From contig OZ020314.1 of the NCBI GenBank assembly GCA_963971305.1, positions 2,666,001 through 2,730,000 on the forward strand: 64,000 nucleotides of DNA, in the 5' to 3' direction. The position numbers and the translations under genes are program-made. Source of the DNA: Arcuatula senhousia (lineage: Eukaryota > Mollusca > Bivalvia > Mytilida > Mytilidae). How positions within the stretch are numbered: the first letter of the stretch is position 1; the number at the start of each line of letters is the position of its first letter. Of this stretch, positions 46,949 to 57,398 are shown one piece after another. The notes under the pieces were generated by a model. That model did not search any database. It was given only the letters and a program-made list of their open reading frames with translations, and was not told the DNA's origin.

Positions 46949-47930
46949 TTCTTAAGTGTTAACTCTTGTTAGGCTATTGATGAGCTCACTTTAAAGAAAA
47001 CAATCTTTAGTTCAGTGCTGAGAAAATCATATCGAAGAGAATCGAATCGTCCTATTAAACATATGAAATGGCTGAAAATAACAGTGTCGTTCTTGTGAAG
47101 ATCGAGGATCCTCTCGAATAAACCATGTAAACTTTGGTGTTTTTACAGTATATTCAAATATAAAAGTATCTTAAGATACATGTAGCTGAATTTCTCGTAC
47201 ATTGTTTGATATTTTTTTCGAAGTGTTTTATTTATTATTTTGTTTGTAATTTAATAAAATCTGATGGGTGGTGAGAAATAAAAAATCAAACACCACGCGA
47301 ACAGACTGATATTTGTCACAATAAACAAATTTCCTTATTGATAGTTATCGGCCAGCGGGCGTCTTGTTAAAACAGGAAATTGACCAATTTCAAACTGTTA
47401 ATTACTTGACCTGAGTTTATCAAATTACCTTTAAATTTCACCTGAATATTCTTGAATCATTTTGATATTAACAGTACTAAATAAGATACTACATGTATAA
47501 GGTAAGATTTGATATGAAATGTATAAGATTTCAAAGATTGAATTTGGAAAAAAAACCTGTACAATTGACTTTAACTGTTCCTTTGGAAAAATGTGTGATA
47601 GAAATGAAAAGAAAAATAGTCTTAACAAAGAAACAAAATATACTCTTTCCAACAATGTATATATTTCATATGTACGATTCATTATGTAAAAGTTTACTCG
47701 CTTGTAATGCAAATGCCTATTTCAACTAGCCGAATCTGAATTTACAAATTAGCGCGGAACCGCTGTTATTTTGGATTTATCGTGGAGACCAATCTCTTTA
47801 AATTATTGTCTCACTTCAGTGTTAGACTTTAAAACTATATTTCTTGAATTTCATCAAATTTGTCCACTTATCACCTAGTTGTGAAAAAATAATGATATCA
47901 TCAGGACAATATTGTTTCAAAACAGCATTG
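46949..47930. other. gene B intron, no feature seen
   Basis: AT-rich. A 78-codon plus-strand frame at 47493-47729 has no recognisable domain and no splice support. Confidence 0.4.
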
Positions 47931-47931
47931 T

Positions 47932-48050
47932 GTGCCTGGATTGCTGAGTGGTCTTCGGCACTGGTTTAAATACCACACAATTGATCTCTAGCAACATTGT
48001 GGACCTGAGTGGCTGAGTGGTTTTCGGCACTGGTTTAAATGCCACACAAT
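47932..48050 (+). repeat. two tandem tRNA-like SINE heads
   Basis: GCCTGGATTGCTGAGTGGTC and GGACCTGAGTGGCTGAGTGG lie about 67 bases apart, each followed by TTCGGCACTGGTTTAAATRC plus CACACAAT. They resemble the head of the SINE at 42234 but lack its body. Confidence 0.5.
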
Positions 48051-48440
48051 AGTGTATTTTCCAATAAGTTTTTGAATTTTATTCCAGAATAGATTTATTT
48101 TTTCCTTTTGTTGTTGACCAATCATATAAAAGTTAAATATGATGTTTTTACCCAAAAAGTGAGGTTTGTAATACATTTGGGGTTTAAAGCCCTGCTGTTT
48201 AACAGAGTCTAAAATTTACAAAACCTCTTTTGAGACTTAATTTTTCATTTGATTTTAAAATTATTATATTTATTGTGTTTCTCAACATATTCTATTAGCT
48301 AAATGTGCCAACAAGATTGATGTATAACCACTCTTACATTGCTACAGGGGTCAAAGTTGAGCCACACCTGAAAAATCAGATCCAGTTGTCAAAATCTATC
48401 ATCATTTGATTATTTGTACAAATCCCTGTTTGTGTTTTAT

Positions 48441-49745
48441 GCCGGGGACATATAGTGTTTAGGTCCATTTGTCATTTCGTTACTCTGTTCCAATGTTGCA
48501 AGATGGGGCATTTTTGGAATTTGGAATTATGTCTGGTCTTTTTCTTCTTCTTCTCATACAAAGCGTGTCCGGGCCATAACTTTTTTTACTTTGACATAGG
48601 GCTTTGATATTTGGCATGTGGATGTATCACCAAGAGACGATATGTCGCGTGCCAGAATGACCTTCATATGACCTTGGCCTTTGACCTCAAGGTCAAATTA
48701 ATACTAATTATACATGCAAAGTGTGTCCAGGTCATAACTTTTTGATCCTTTGATATAAGGCTTTGATATTTGGCATGTGGATGTATCACTATGAGATGAT
48801 GTGTCGCATACCAGAATGACCTTCATATGACCTTGACCTTTGACTTAAAGGTCAAATTAATGCAATTTAATATGCAAAATGTGTCTAGGCCATAACTTTT
48901 TTGTTTTTAGATATAGAGCTTTGATATTTGGCATGTAGATGTATCACCATAAGACGATATGTCGTGTACCATAATGACCTTCTTATGACCTTGACCTTTG
49001 ACTTCAAGGTTAAATATATACTAATTTTACATGCAAAGTGTGTCAAGGTCATAACTTTTCTATCCTTTTAGATAAGACTTTGATGTTTGATCCCAAGGTC
49101 AAATTAATGGTAATCCAAAGTCTGTCAGGGTTATAAAGTTGTTCTTTAACATAGGGCTTTTATATTTGGCATGTGGATGTAGCACCATGAGACGATGTGT
49201 TGCGTACCAGAATGACTTTCATATGACCTTGACCTTTGACTTCAAGGTCAAATTAGTACATTTTTACATGCAAAGTGTGTCAGGGCCATAATTTCTTTGT
49301 TCTTTGACATAGGAATTTAATATTGACATGTAGATGTATCACCATGAAATGATGTGTCGCATATCAGAATGACCTTTATATAACCTTGACCTTTGACCTC
49401 TAGATCAAATTAATGCTAATTTTACATGTAAAACAGGTCTTGGCCATATATACTTTTTACCCTTTGACATAGGGTTTTCATATTTGACATGGTGACATGT
49501 CGTCGTTGGAACAATGTGCTGACAACCTTAATAACCTTTACCTGTGACTTCAAGGTCAAATAATGCTAATTTTACATGCAAAACCTTCCCGACCATAACT
49601 TTTTTTTATCCTTTGACATACGGCTTTAGAATGTAGATGTATTGTTATTAAACAATTTGTTGTACAATGTATGCCATTGTGACTTTGACCTTTTGACCTC
49701 AAGGTTGAACTTATTTTGGCAAATTTAGGAAGGGGAGACATCCGT
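48441..49745. mobile_element. GCCGGGGACATA element with 158-bp tandem units
   Basis: Left end TATGCCGGGGACATATAGTG, right end AGGGGAGACATCCGTTTTAG. About seven units of roughly 158 bases share CAAAGTGTGTCCAGGTCATA, TTTGATATTTGGCATGTGGA, TGTATCACCATGAGACGATR and GACCTTGACCTTTGACTTCA. Confidence 0.75.
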
Positions 49746-49983
49746 TTTAGTGGACTTAAACAGTTTTTCCTAGTTTATAAATATCTTTCTGAATTTTTTG
49801 TAGCCATTGTTAATAAGATTAGCAATATCTTTTAATGTTTTTTGAGAAAATAGTGGTAAAGGGTCTGAAAAGAAAAATCTAAGAATTTTTTTACGGTTCA
49901 CTGAAGTTCATCAAAATGCCATTTCACCCCTGATATTTACTAACCTTAATTATCATGTTTATTGAATTAATTTTGTATTGTAG

Positions 49984-50222
49984 ATGTACCACGTTTACCA
50001 CAGTCAACAAATTTTGACTTTTCCTTGTTGTATAAACTGATAAGGAATACATTACCAGTCCCAGCACCTGCTCAAGGATGGGGTAAAGAACCACCCACCA
50101 GTGATGTATCAGAGACAGATGATGTGGAGCGAGTCAGAAAGTTCCGAAATTTTTTGGCACACAGTGAGCAGTGTTTGCTAACTGATAGTGATTTCCAAAT
50201 GAAGTGGACGGAGTTAAGTCAG
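49984..50222 (+). CDS. gene B exon 3: C-terminal half of HEPN domain with RNxxxH
   Basis: A 239-base exon after TTTGTATTGTAG, entering with two bases and leaving in phase 0. It encodes STNFDFSLLYKLIRNTLPVP, SETDDVERVRKFRNFLAHSE and FQMKWTELSQ. RNFLAH (50145-50162) is a complete RNxxxH catalytic motif. The exon ends AAGTCAG|GCAAGT: the donor is GC, not GT, but otherwise fits the strong AG|GCAAGT consensus of GC-AG introns, and the position equals the GTATGT donor of gene A. The last 40 or so coding bases plus the donor are the first unit of a 60-bp array (next entry). Confidence 0.8.
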
Positions 50223-51076
50223 GCAAGTAGCTTTATAATAACTGATAGTGATTACCAAATGAAGTGGACTGAGTAAAGTCAGGCAAGTAGCTTTATAATA
50301 ACTGATAGTGATTACCAAATACAGTGGACTGAGTTAAGTCAGGCAAGTAGCTTTATAATAACTGAAAGTGATTACCAAATGAAGTGGACTGAGTGAAGTC
50401 AGGCAAGTAGCTTTATAATAACTGATAGTGATTACCAAATAAAGTGGACTGAGTTTAGTCAGGCAAGTAGCTTTATAATAACTGATAGTGATTACCAAAT
50501 GAAGTACACTGAGTTTAGTCAGGCAAGTAGCTTTATATTAACTGAGAGTGATTACCAAATGAAGTGGACTGAGTTTAGTCGGGCAAGTAGCTTTATAATA
50601 ACTGATAGTGATTACCAAATGAAGTGGACTGAGTAAAGTCAGGCAAGCAGCTTTATAATAACTTATAGCGATTACCAAATGAAGTGGACTGAGTTAAGTC
50701 AGGCAAGTAGCTTTATAATAACTGATAGTGATTACCAAATAAAGTGGACTGAGTTAAGTCAGGCAAGTAGCTTTATAATAACTGAGAATGATTACCAAAT
50801 GAAGTGGACTGAGTTAAGTCAGGCAAGTAGCTTCATAATAACTGATAGTGATTACCAGATGAAGTGGACTGAGTTAAGTCAGGCAAGTAACTTTATAATA
50901 ACTGAGAGTGATTACCAAATGAAGTGGACTGAGTTAAGTCAGGCAAGTAGCTTTATAATAACTGAGAGTGACTACCAAATGAGGTGGACTGAGTTAAGTC
51001 AGGCAAGTAGCTTTATAACAACTGATAGTGATTACTAAATTAAGTGGACTGAGTTAAGTCAGGCACGTAACTTTAT
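50180..51076 (+). repeat. 60-bp array repeating an exon end and its GC splice donor
   Basis: Fifteen units of exactly 60 bases: ACTGATAGTGATTACCAAAT, GAAGTGGACTGAGTTAAGTC, AGGCAAGTAGCTTTATAATA. The first 43 bases are the end of exon 3 (TDSDFQMKWTELSQ) and the rest is GCAAGT donor plus intron. Fourteen units keep GCAAG. Some units gain TAA or TGA in the coding frame; 50679-51038 is open through six. Confidence 0.95.
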
Positions 51077-52295
51077 GATAACTTTGTCTAATTGTTTCCT
51101 GCCTTTTGCAAAACATTGGAGAGTACAATTCTCTATTTAATCTGTATGTCTGTTGGTCATTCCATATCAATATACCTTGATTGTGCCTTGGTAGAATATC
51201 ATGAAACTTTCATACATATTATAACGTAATAAAGATGCCTTTTTATGTTTTGTTTAAACGTAAAATTTGAAGGTCTCAAGTTTTGATAACTTGGAAATGC
51301 TAATGAAATGGGTATCCAAAGCCTAGCCTATGACAATATACATTAAGTATTATAAGATGTACCCACTTTAAAACTTATAAGATTAGTAGTAAGCCTTGAG
51401 TCTGAACTGCGTTGGGACTAAATAGACAAAGGGTAACAAGGTTTTGAAACACTTAGAAATCTTACAATGTTTGAAAGCCTATTACTTTTGGGGTCCATTT
51501 TGAAGTTTACAAGTTTCGCGAGGCAGGGAAGTTTGGGGTATGTTTAACATGAACATTTAACATTAAATACAGATTGATGTAGGTGTAGCATTTACTGCTA
51601 AAAAGAACATGTATTGCAATAAAACAAAACGACAGAAAATTCAACAAACGCCAGTCATGCCAGTACCATCTATAAATGTCTTAACAAAACCACACATGAA
51701 ATACAGTTAGAATTCCCTATTAAATACATTCAAATTTAAATCACACCTTAAACAGAGTACTTTACCTAATAAAGAAAAAGTGTTAATGTTGAGAACTTTT
51801 TAAATTGATTTTCCATAAAAAATGGAGAAAACATTTCCCCAATAAAAAAGGTTACAAATGATTATTTATTGCATGTTAAATAAAGTACTTTGACCTATGC
51901 CTTGGAAAAAATGGGCACATCTTGTGTTGGTTGAATGCTGAATTTATTGGGTTACACAACAATCAAAATCAAGAAACAGGGTGTCACAAAGTTAAAGGAA
52001 AAATCAGTATCCAATAAAGTCAAACGGACCCTAAATAAAAAGTTCTAGATAAAATAGGATATTTAATACCCTAAGTACTATTATATTTTGAACTTTTAAT
52101 TTAGTTAATTAAAGAATATATCTATTAATTCATGTATTTAAAAAAATCAAATACATATTACTATTAAATAATCTTAATAATGCAAACAAGGAAACATAAT
52201 AAATTGAAAACAGCTCTCTTGTTTAAAAATAATACAGCACTTTAACATTTGTAAAAAATGTAAAAATGTAAAAAAAATGTACTTTATTAATACAG
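51077..52295. other. gene B intron, AT-rich, no feature seen
   Basis: No repeat family or open segment recognised between the 60-bp array and the coil exon. Confidence 0.45.
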
Positions 52296-52490
52296 GCAAT
52301 TCAGAGATTAAGTGGAGGCTCCTTAACTACTGAGATTAAGACTTAGAAAACAAAAGATTGGACCAAGATATCAGAAGTCAAATGGTGGATGATATCCTAC
52401 AATTTAGGAAAGAATTGAAAGATCAAAAAGGAAGAATTGAAAGTCTAGAGGCTCGGCCAGTACCACAACATATACCAAAACACATCAGAG
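52296..52490 (+). pseudogene. gene B exon 4: coiled-coil exon with a 1-base deletion
   Basis: Acceptor ATTAATACAG, donor AGAG|GTAAGA. The first 15 codons read AIQRLSGGSLTTEIK, matching AVSRLSRKTLLYNIK of gene A. The frame then meets ACT-TAG; shifting by one base restores DLENKRLDQDIRSQMVDDIL and KELKDQKGRIESLEARPVPQ to the donor. The exon is 195 bases; HEPN exit (0) and NTPase entry (one base needed) require 196. So one base is missing at about 52336-52342. The gene A heptad array is absent; this coil is short (about 65 residues). The change could be a true mutation, an allele or an assembly error. Confidence 0.75.
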
Positions 52491-52499
52491 GTAAGAACT

Positions 52500-52558
52500 A
52501 TAATAGAAAGTCTTGATGCTCGACCAGTACCACAATATATACCAAAGCACATCAGAGG
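52500..52558 (+). repeat. tandem copy of the exon 4 tail with a second donor
   Basis: ATAGAAAGTCTTGATGCTCG, ACCAGTACCACAATATATAC and CAAAGCACATCAGAGGCAAG copy the last 55 or so bases of exon 4 plus its donor, 67 bases further on. The copy ends in a GC donor (GCAAGA at 52558) instead of GTAAGA. An exon ending at 52557 would be 262 bases, which gives the exit phase the NTPase exon needs, though the upstream stop remains. Confidence 0.8.
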
Positions 52559-52615
52559 CAAGATCTATTGGTCTTAGGGTGGACCTTTTTCAGAGCAAAT
52601 TTCAAAACACATGAG

Positions 52616-52975
52616 AGAAGCAGAGGCACCAAAAGCTCGAAAGGGCAACGACAAAACTGGTAAACATGAACAAGAACAAAGCAAACTCAAGTCGTAACAA
52701 GAGTGAACTCGGGTGCTCCTGAAGAGTAAGCGGTTCCTGTCTGTTATAGCACATCTGTCGTGTTGCTAATTTCCAATTCAGTGTGTCAAATCCGGTAAAG
52801 GAAGACAAAACAAAACCGTATGGCAAACCAACATCTGCACTCATCTGAGAGATAGAGATCCCATATTTATCTACGAGTATATGGTGTCTACCGTAAAATT
52901 TCTTGAGTAAAGACAGCAACTAAGGAGCAACATAACCCTGTGTTAGCAATTTCTGTGTCACATGTGACACTCTGC
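52616..52975 (-). mobile_element. 5'-truncated Penelope-like element
   Basis: Minus strand. 52919-52850 encodes LLKKFYGRHHILVDKYGISI, the conserved C-terminus of Penelope-like reverse transcriptases, followed by the family's 3' tail down to AGAAGCAGAGGCACC at 52617. It lies in the intron between coil and NTPase exons. Confidence 0.7.
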
Positions 52976-53265
52976 CAAGATGTATAAACAACACTTAATA
53001 TGGAACTGGAATTAATGTTTCATATACCTGGAAAAAGAATATTTTGTGGTATTATTATTGAATTAAAAATCAAATAGACAATAACGAGAAGTGGAATAGG
53101 TGTACACGACACAACCAGCATTAAGAAACAACAATTTAAAAAATCAAAGTATTTTTGCAAAAACATATTTATCACTTCAATTAAACATTTTGTATAAATA
53201 GGTTGGTGGCAAATTTAATGTGTTCACTCATGTTTTTAATTGAGTTGATGTTACTGATTGCAAGA

Positions 53266-53322
53266 AGCAAAAGTGTACCAAAGGTGTACCAAAGCTGTAC
53301 CAAAGGTGTACCAAAGACGCAG
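53266..53322. repeat. 11-12-bp microsatellite GTGTACCAAAG
   Basis: Four to five tandem copies of AAAGGTGTACC / AAAGCTGTACC. Confidence 0.8.
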
Positions 53323-53830
53323 TCAAATATTGTTAATCCAAAAAAAAAAAGATCAGTTGATCAAAATTCATCAGAACAAAACAAACAACACACAACTACT
53401 AAACCTTAATTAGCAACTTAAACCAAAGTCAAAATTTAGTTGTAATAATTTTATATGCCCCTGCTTCGAAGAAGAGGAAGATATACTGTTTTTCCTGTGT
53501 GTGTCTGTAGTTCTGTGGTTTAGTAGTTTTCATTCACTTAGTGTTTTACTCAGCAACTTGCTTGATATGGACATGATGTATTGTTTGATATTTATATTAA
53601 TCAATAAGACGTCTACTTCCAGTTTACTGAAAACTATATTTTTCTGTCGAAATATTACTGCAATTTCATCATTTATGAAAAGTTCACACTTTTCATAAAT
53701 GAAATGCAAAATATAAGCAGATATTAACGTAAGTGTTTGCACAATAAAGTTAGTTCTAGTTATGTGATTGCTATTAATTTACATGAAACCCATGGCATAG
53801 TTGTGATGCAGTTAACAATTAGATAGTATT

Positions 53831-54209
53831 ATGTCTTCCCCACTTTAGTGGGGAGACATATTGTTTTTGTCGTGTTCGTCCGTCTGTCCATCACAAAGTT
53901 TGTCAGCGCAACTCCTCTGAAACTAAATGAACCGAATTCAATGAAACTTGGTATATAGGAAGTACACCATATGTAGTTGTGCATGTTACCAGGAAAATTT
54001 TGTTCCTTAATTTTTTGTGGGAGTTATGGCCCTTTGAACTTAGAAAATTGCTGAAAATCCTCATTTATCATCTTGTCAGCGCAACTTCTCTGAAACTACT
54101 GCACCGAATTCAATGAAACTTGGTGACCAGGAAATTTTGATCATCAATTTTTTTGTTGGAGTAATGGCCCTTTGAACTTAAAACTTTTTGCAGAAATGGG
54201 TGGAGACAT
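53831..54209. mobile_element. ATGTCTTCCCCAC-ended element
   Basis: Starts ATGTCTTCCCCACTTTAGTG plus GGGAGACAT, a near-perfect hairpin, and ends GGGTGGAGACATCC, inverted to the left end. Two internal units share GCGCAACTYCTCTGAAACTA, CCGAATTCAATGAAACTTGG and TTATGGCCCTTTGAACTT. It ends 57 bases before the NTPase exon. Confidence 0.75.
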
Positions 54210-54265
54210 CCTTTTTGTAGGCAAAAACAAACTTTAATTTTGCATTGTTTTTATTATTTTTTCAG

Positions 54266-56454
54266 ATGGTCAGATTACTCAGCTAGATACATGGGGAGTA
54301 GAAAATTTGGTGTTCTATAGTGAAACAGGAGCTGTAAAAGATGCTACAGATCAAGTTAACCAACATCAGATTGTGACAATAATAGGAGGTCCTGGAGCTG
54401 GGAAGACAAGTATTGCAAGACATATAGCACTGGAATACCAGAAACAGAAATTTGAAGTTGTACCTATTTGTCATCTAGAGGACATTATACAGTTTGGTGA
54501 CAAGTCTGTGTCTCAGGTTTTTGTACTTGATGATGTGTTAGGAGTTTTTTCTTTTGATGTTTCATTATATAACAAATTGAATAACACAAAAACCAGTATT
54601 TTGTCAGCAATAGGTAAACAATCAAGACTTATTTGTACCTGCAGAACTTTAGTGTATAATCAGGCTAACAAGGTTGGCAGTTTTGTACTAAAAAATGTTA
54701 TTGATGTTGAGAGTAAGTCAAATCAGTTAACTGTATTAGACAAGATAAATATATTAAAAAACCACTGTACAAACAAAAATGTTAAGGAACAATTTGATAA
54801 TCTATCATTTGAAAATTGTAATTTTATGTTTCCCTTGTTATGTAGAATTTTTGTAGCATCAGATAAACATTTTAAGAATCCCAAAGCTTTTTTTGATCAC
54901 CCAGTGGATTGTGTTAAAGATGAACTCGACAAAATGGCGGAAATGAAAAGAACACAGTATGCAGTTTTGGTCCTGTGTATGATGAACTCCAAGAAGATAT
55001 CATGCATGAACAAACCTTTGACATCCATCAACAAGGATTTAATAAATGACATCTTTGACTCATGCAGTGATTGTGCAAACCCAACCAACAGTCAGATAAA
55101 CCAAGCACTACAACTTTTATCTGGAACATACCTCACTAAATATGGTGACCATTACACATTTATCCACGACTCCATATATGAAATTGTTGCCGTCCATTTT
55201 GGAGAACAGCATGAAGAACTCATGATAGAATACATGCCCAGTACATTTGTTCGGAATAAACTAGTTATATCAGGAACAGAATCAGTTGATCAGCTCAGTA
55301 TTGAAGTCACAATAGACATGTATCCAATTTTAGCTGACCGACTGTTGAAAGATATAGAAGATGGAAAGCTGTATGATGTATTTACCAACCCTACTCTGTC
55401 ACATAGACACTTTGTTGATGTCTTCATGGACGTTCTAAAGAACACGTTGTCATATCAACAATTCAAAGAAATGTTCCTTACAGTAATGGAAGGTGATACA
55501 GACCACATAACACAACAGAGTAAAAAGATGGCAGTAAACAAGGAAGAGGGTACTTCTGATTATGATGAAGAGCAAGGTCAGAGGCTGTTGTTAGGGAAAT
55601 ATGACTGGTCCTTGTTAGGAAAATATTCCATACGTTTGATCAGCTTCATCATATACTATGGCCACATTCATCTTTTACATAGTATCATAGAGTATGTCCT
55701 CAGTGAACATGATACAGTGACATCTATTATTGGATCTGACCTATCAGAACAATCACGGTTACTCACCTTAGCAGTCTACAGTGGTAATGAAGATGTTTTA
55801 CAGGTTTTATTGAAGTATACAGAAAGTAATGCTGTAAATGTATCAGCAGTGGGTGATGGTATGAATCCTTACAATAATGATCATAGACAGCATACACCAC
55901 TAACAGCAGCGTGCAATGTTGGTAGCATGTCTGCTGTTAAGATTCTTTTAGAGATGAATGGAATAGTTAACCCTGAAAATAAACCTTATTACACACCATT
56001 GACTGCAGCATCAAATAGAGGACACCTTGATATTGTAATACACCTGGTTAACCATAGTGGGGATGTGAACCTCTGTACTATTGGTAATGAATCACCTCTG
56101 TACACTGCAGCCAGGGGAGGACACCTTGATATTGTAATATACTTGGTTAACCATGGTGGGGATGTGAACCTCTGTACTGATAATAATTGGTCACCTCTGT
56201 TTGCTGCAGCTTTGGGCAGACACCTTGATATTGTGTCTTTCTTGGTTGAACATGGTGGGGATGTGAACATCCGTTCTGCGCATTTTGGATCACCTCTGTA
56301 TGCTGCCTCAGAGAGAGGACGTTATGACATAGTTAGAATCCTACTTGAGAATGGAGCAAAAGTAAATCACGGGAAATCTCCAATTGATGCAGCAAGAGGA
56401 CCAAGGCGTTTAGACATTGTAGAAATTCTACAAAAATACCAATCTGTCAATTAA
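54266..56454 (+). CDS. gene B exon 5: nSTAND3 NTPase plus ankyrin repeats, intact
   Basis: A terminal exon of 2189 bases after TATTTTTTCAG, entering with two bases and open to TAA at 56452-56454 (about 728 codons). It starts DGQITQLDTWGVENLVFYSE, the W..E.. .FY.ET lead-in of nSTAND3 NTPases. Walker A is GGPGAGKT (54385-54408), Walker B VFVLDDVLGVF (Asp-Asp at 54529-54534), and SRLICTCRTLV follows as a sensor-type strand. A helical region with HYTFIHDSIYEIVA fits the winged-helix end of STAND modules. From about 55720 come about eight ankyrin repeats (PLTAACNVGSMSAVKILLEM; SPLYTAARGGHLDIVIYLVN), capped by KSPIDAARGPRRLDIVEIL. Inferred role: cytosolic ligand sensing by the ankyrin block and NTP-dependent assembly that activates the HEPN RNase. 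Closest to gene A's terminal exon, at about 90% of bases by eye. Confidence 0.9.
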
Positions 56455-57398
56455 ATACTTATAGCATAAAGCTATTTTAGAGTAAGGATACAATTTATAT
56501 ATTGATGTTAAGTTGTTTATTGCAAAAATGACAGGATAAAAACTGTGTAAGGTATTGGAACATGAATTTGTTTCTGATCGTTAATACTTTCATGTTTCAC
56601 TTACATGATGTAAAGAAACTACACACCATATCAAACACAGATTTATTGTCACATGTTTCTCATTCAGCATAAACTGAAATTATTGGTCACATTTATTTGA
56701 ATTGTTTATATTTTATGATTATATGAATGGTGTTAATCAATGACAGACACTTATACACTTTTCTTTTTTTTTCAAATACATATTTTGTACTTTAAGGAAA
56801 AGGTTATTGTTATTCATATGGTGAACATATATCAAACACTAAGTTCTGCCTTAAAATTATAATTATTCTAACAATGTCATGAATGTATGCATAAAGCTAT
56901 AATAGTAATTGTATACATATGATGTATATATATCACATTTACTTGTACCTATATTTTGTTACCTATTGTAACCTTTGATAGTCTTTGTACTGTATTTATA
57001 GTTACAATGTACTCATGGAAAAAGGAAACTGCATGCTTATGGGAAATTAATTGTACCCACATTTCTATTAATCGGAAAATCTTTAAAAATATAACAATCG
57101 AGTTGAATTTTTTACTGAATGTCAAGTGGATGATGAAGATAATTTCGGGTTAAAATCTGTAACTTGTTTATTTGCATTTTTTTTAATATTTTTTTTACCT
57201 CAAAAATGAAAAATCACAAAAAATTTAAGCTGTTTAATTTCACCCACTTATAACATGATGATAAAACAAATTAATTGATGCTGATTTTATAGTGTGATTT
57301 TGTGGTTTCAAGATTGACACTACCTAATTTCAAGATATTCTGTAAAAGATTTAATCATAGCAATGTTCATGTACACATGTTTTTAATAAGCTTTTATT

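Larger units (their letters stand above)
44962..56454 (+). other. gene B span: myristoyl-type N-terminus-HEPN-coil-nSTAND3-ankyrin
   Basis: Five exons: 44962-45806 (coding from 44981), 46203-46406, 49984-50222, 52296-52490 and 54266-56454. Exit and entry phases match at the first two junctions (1, 1) and at the third (0); the coil exon is 195 bases where phase rules need 196, so one base is missing. Otherwise the predicted protein would be about 1,210 residues. One donor is GC rather than GT. The layout matches gene A exon for exon except the first, which carries a different membrane anchor. It is either a functional gene with an assembly error or a recently disabled copy. Confidence 0.8.

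Noticed and set aside
54283..54474. Minus-strand frame matching one at 26100-26291
   Set aside because: Conserved between paralogues only because it is antisense to the conserved P-loop region.
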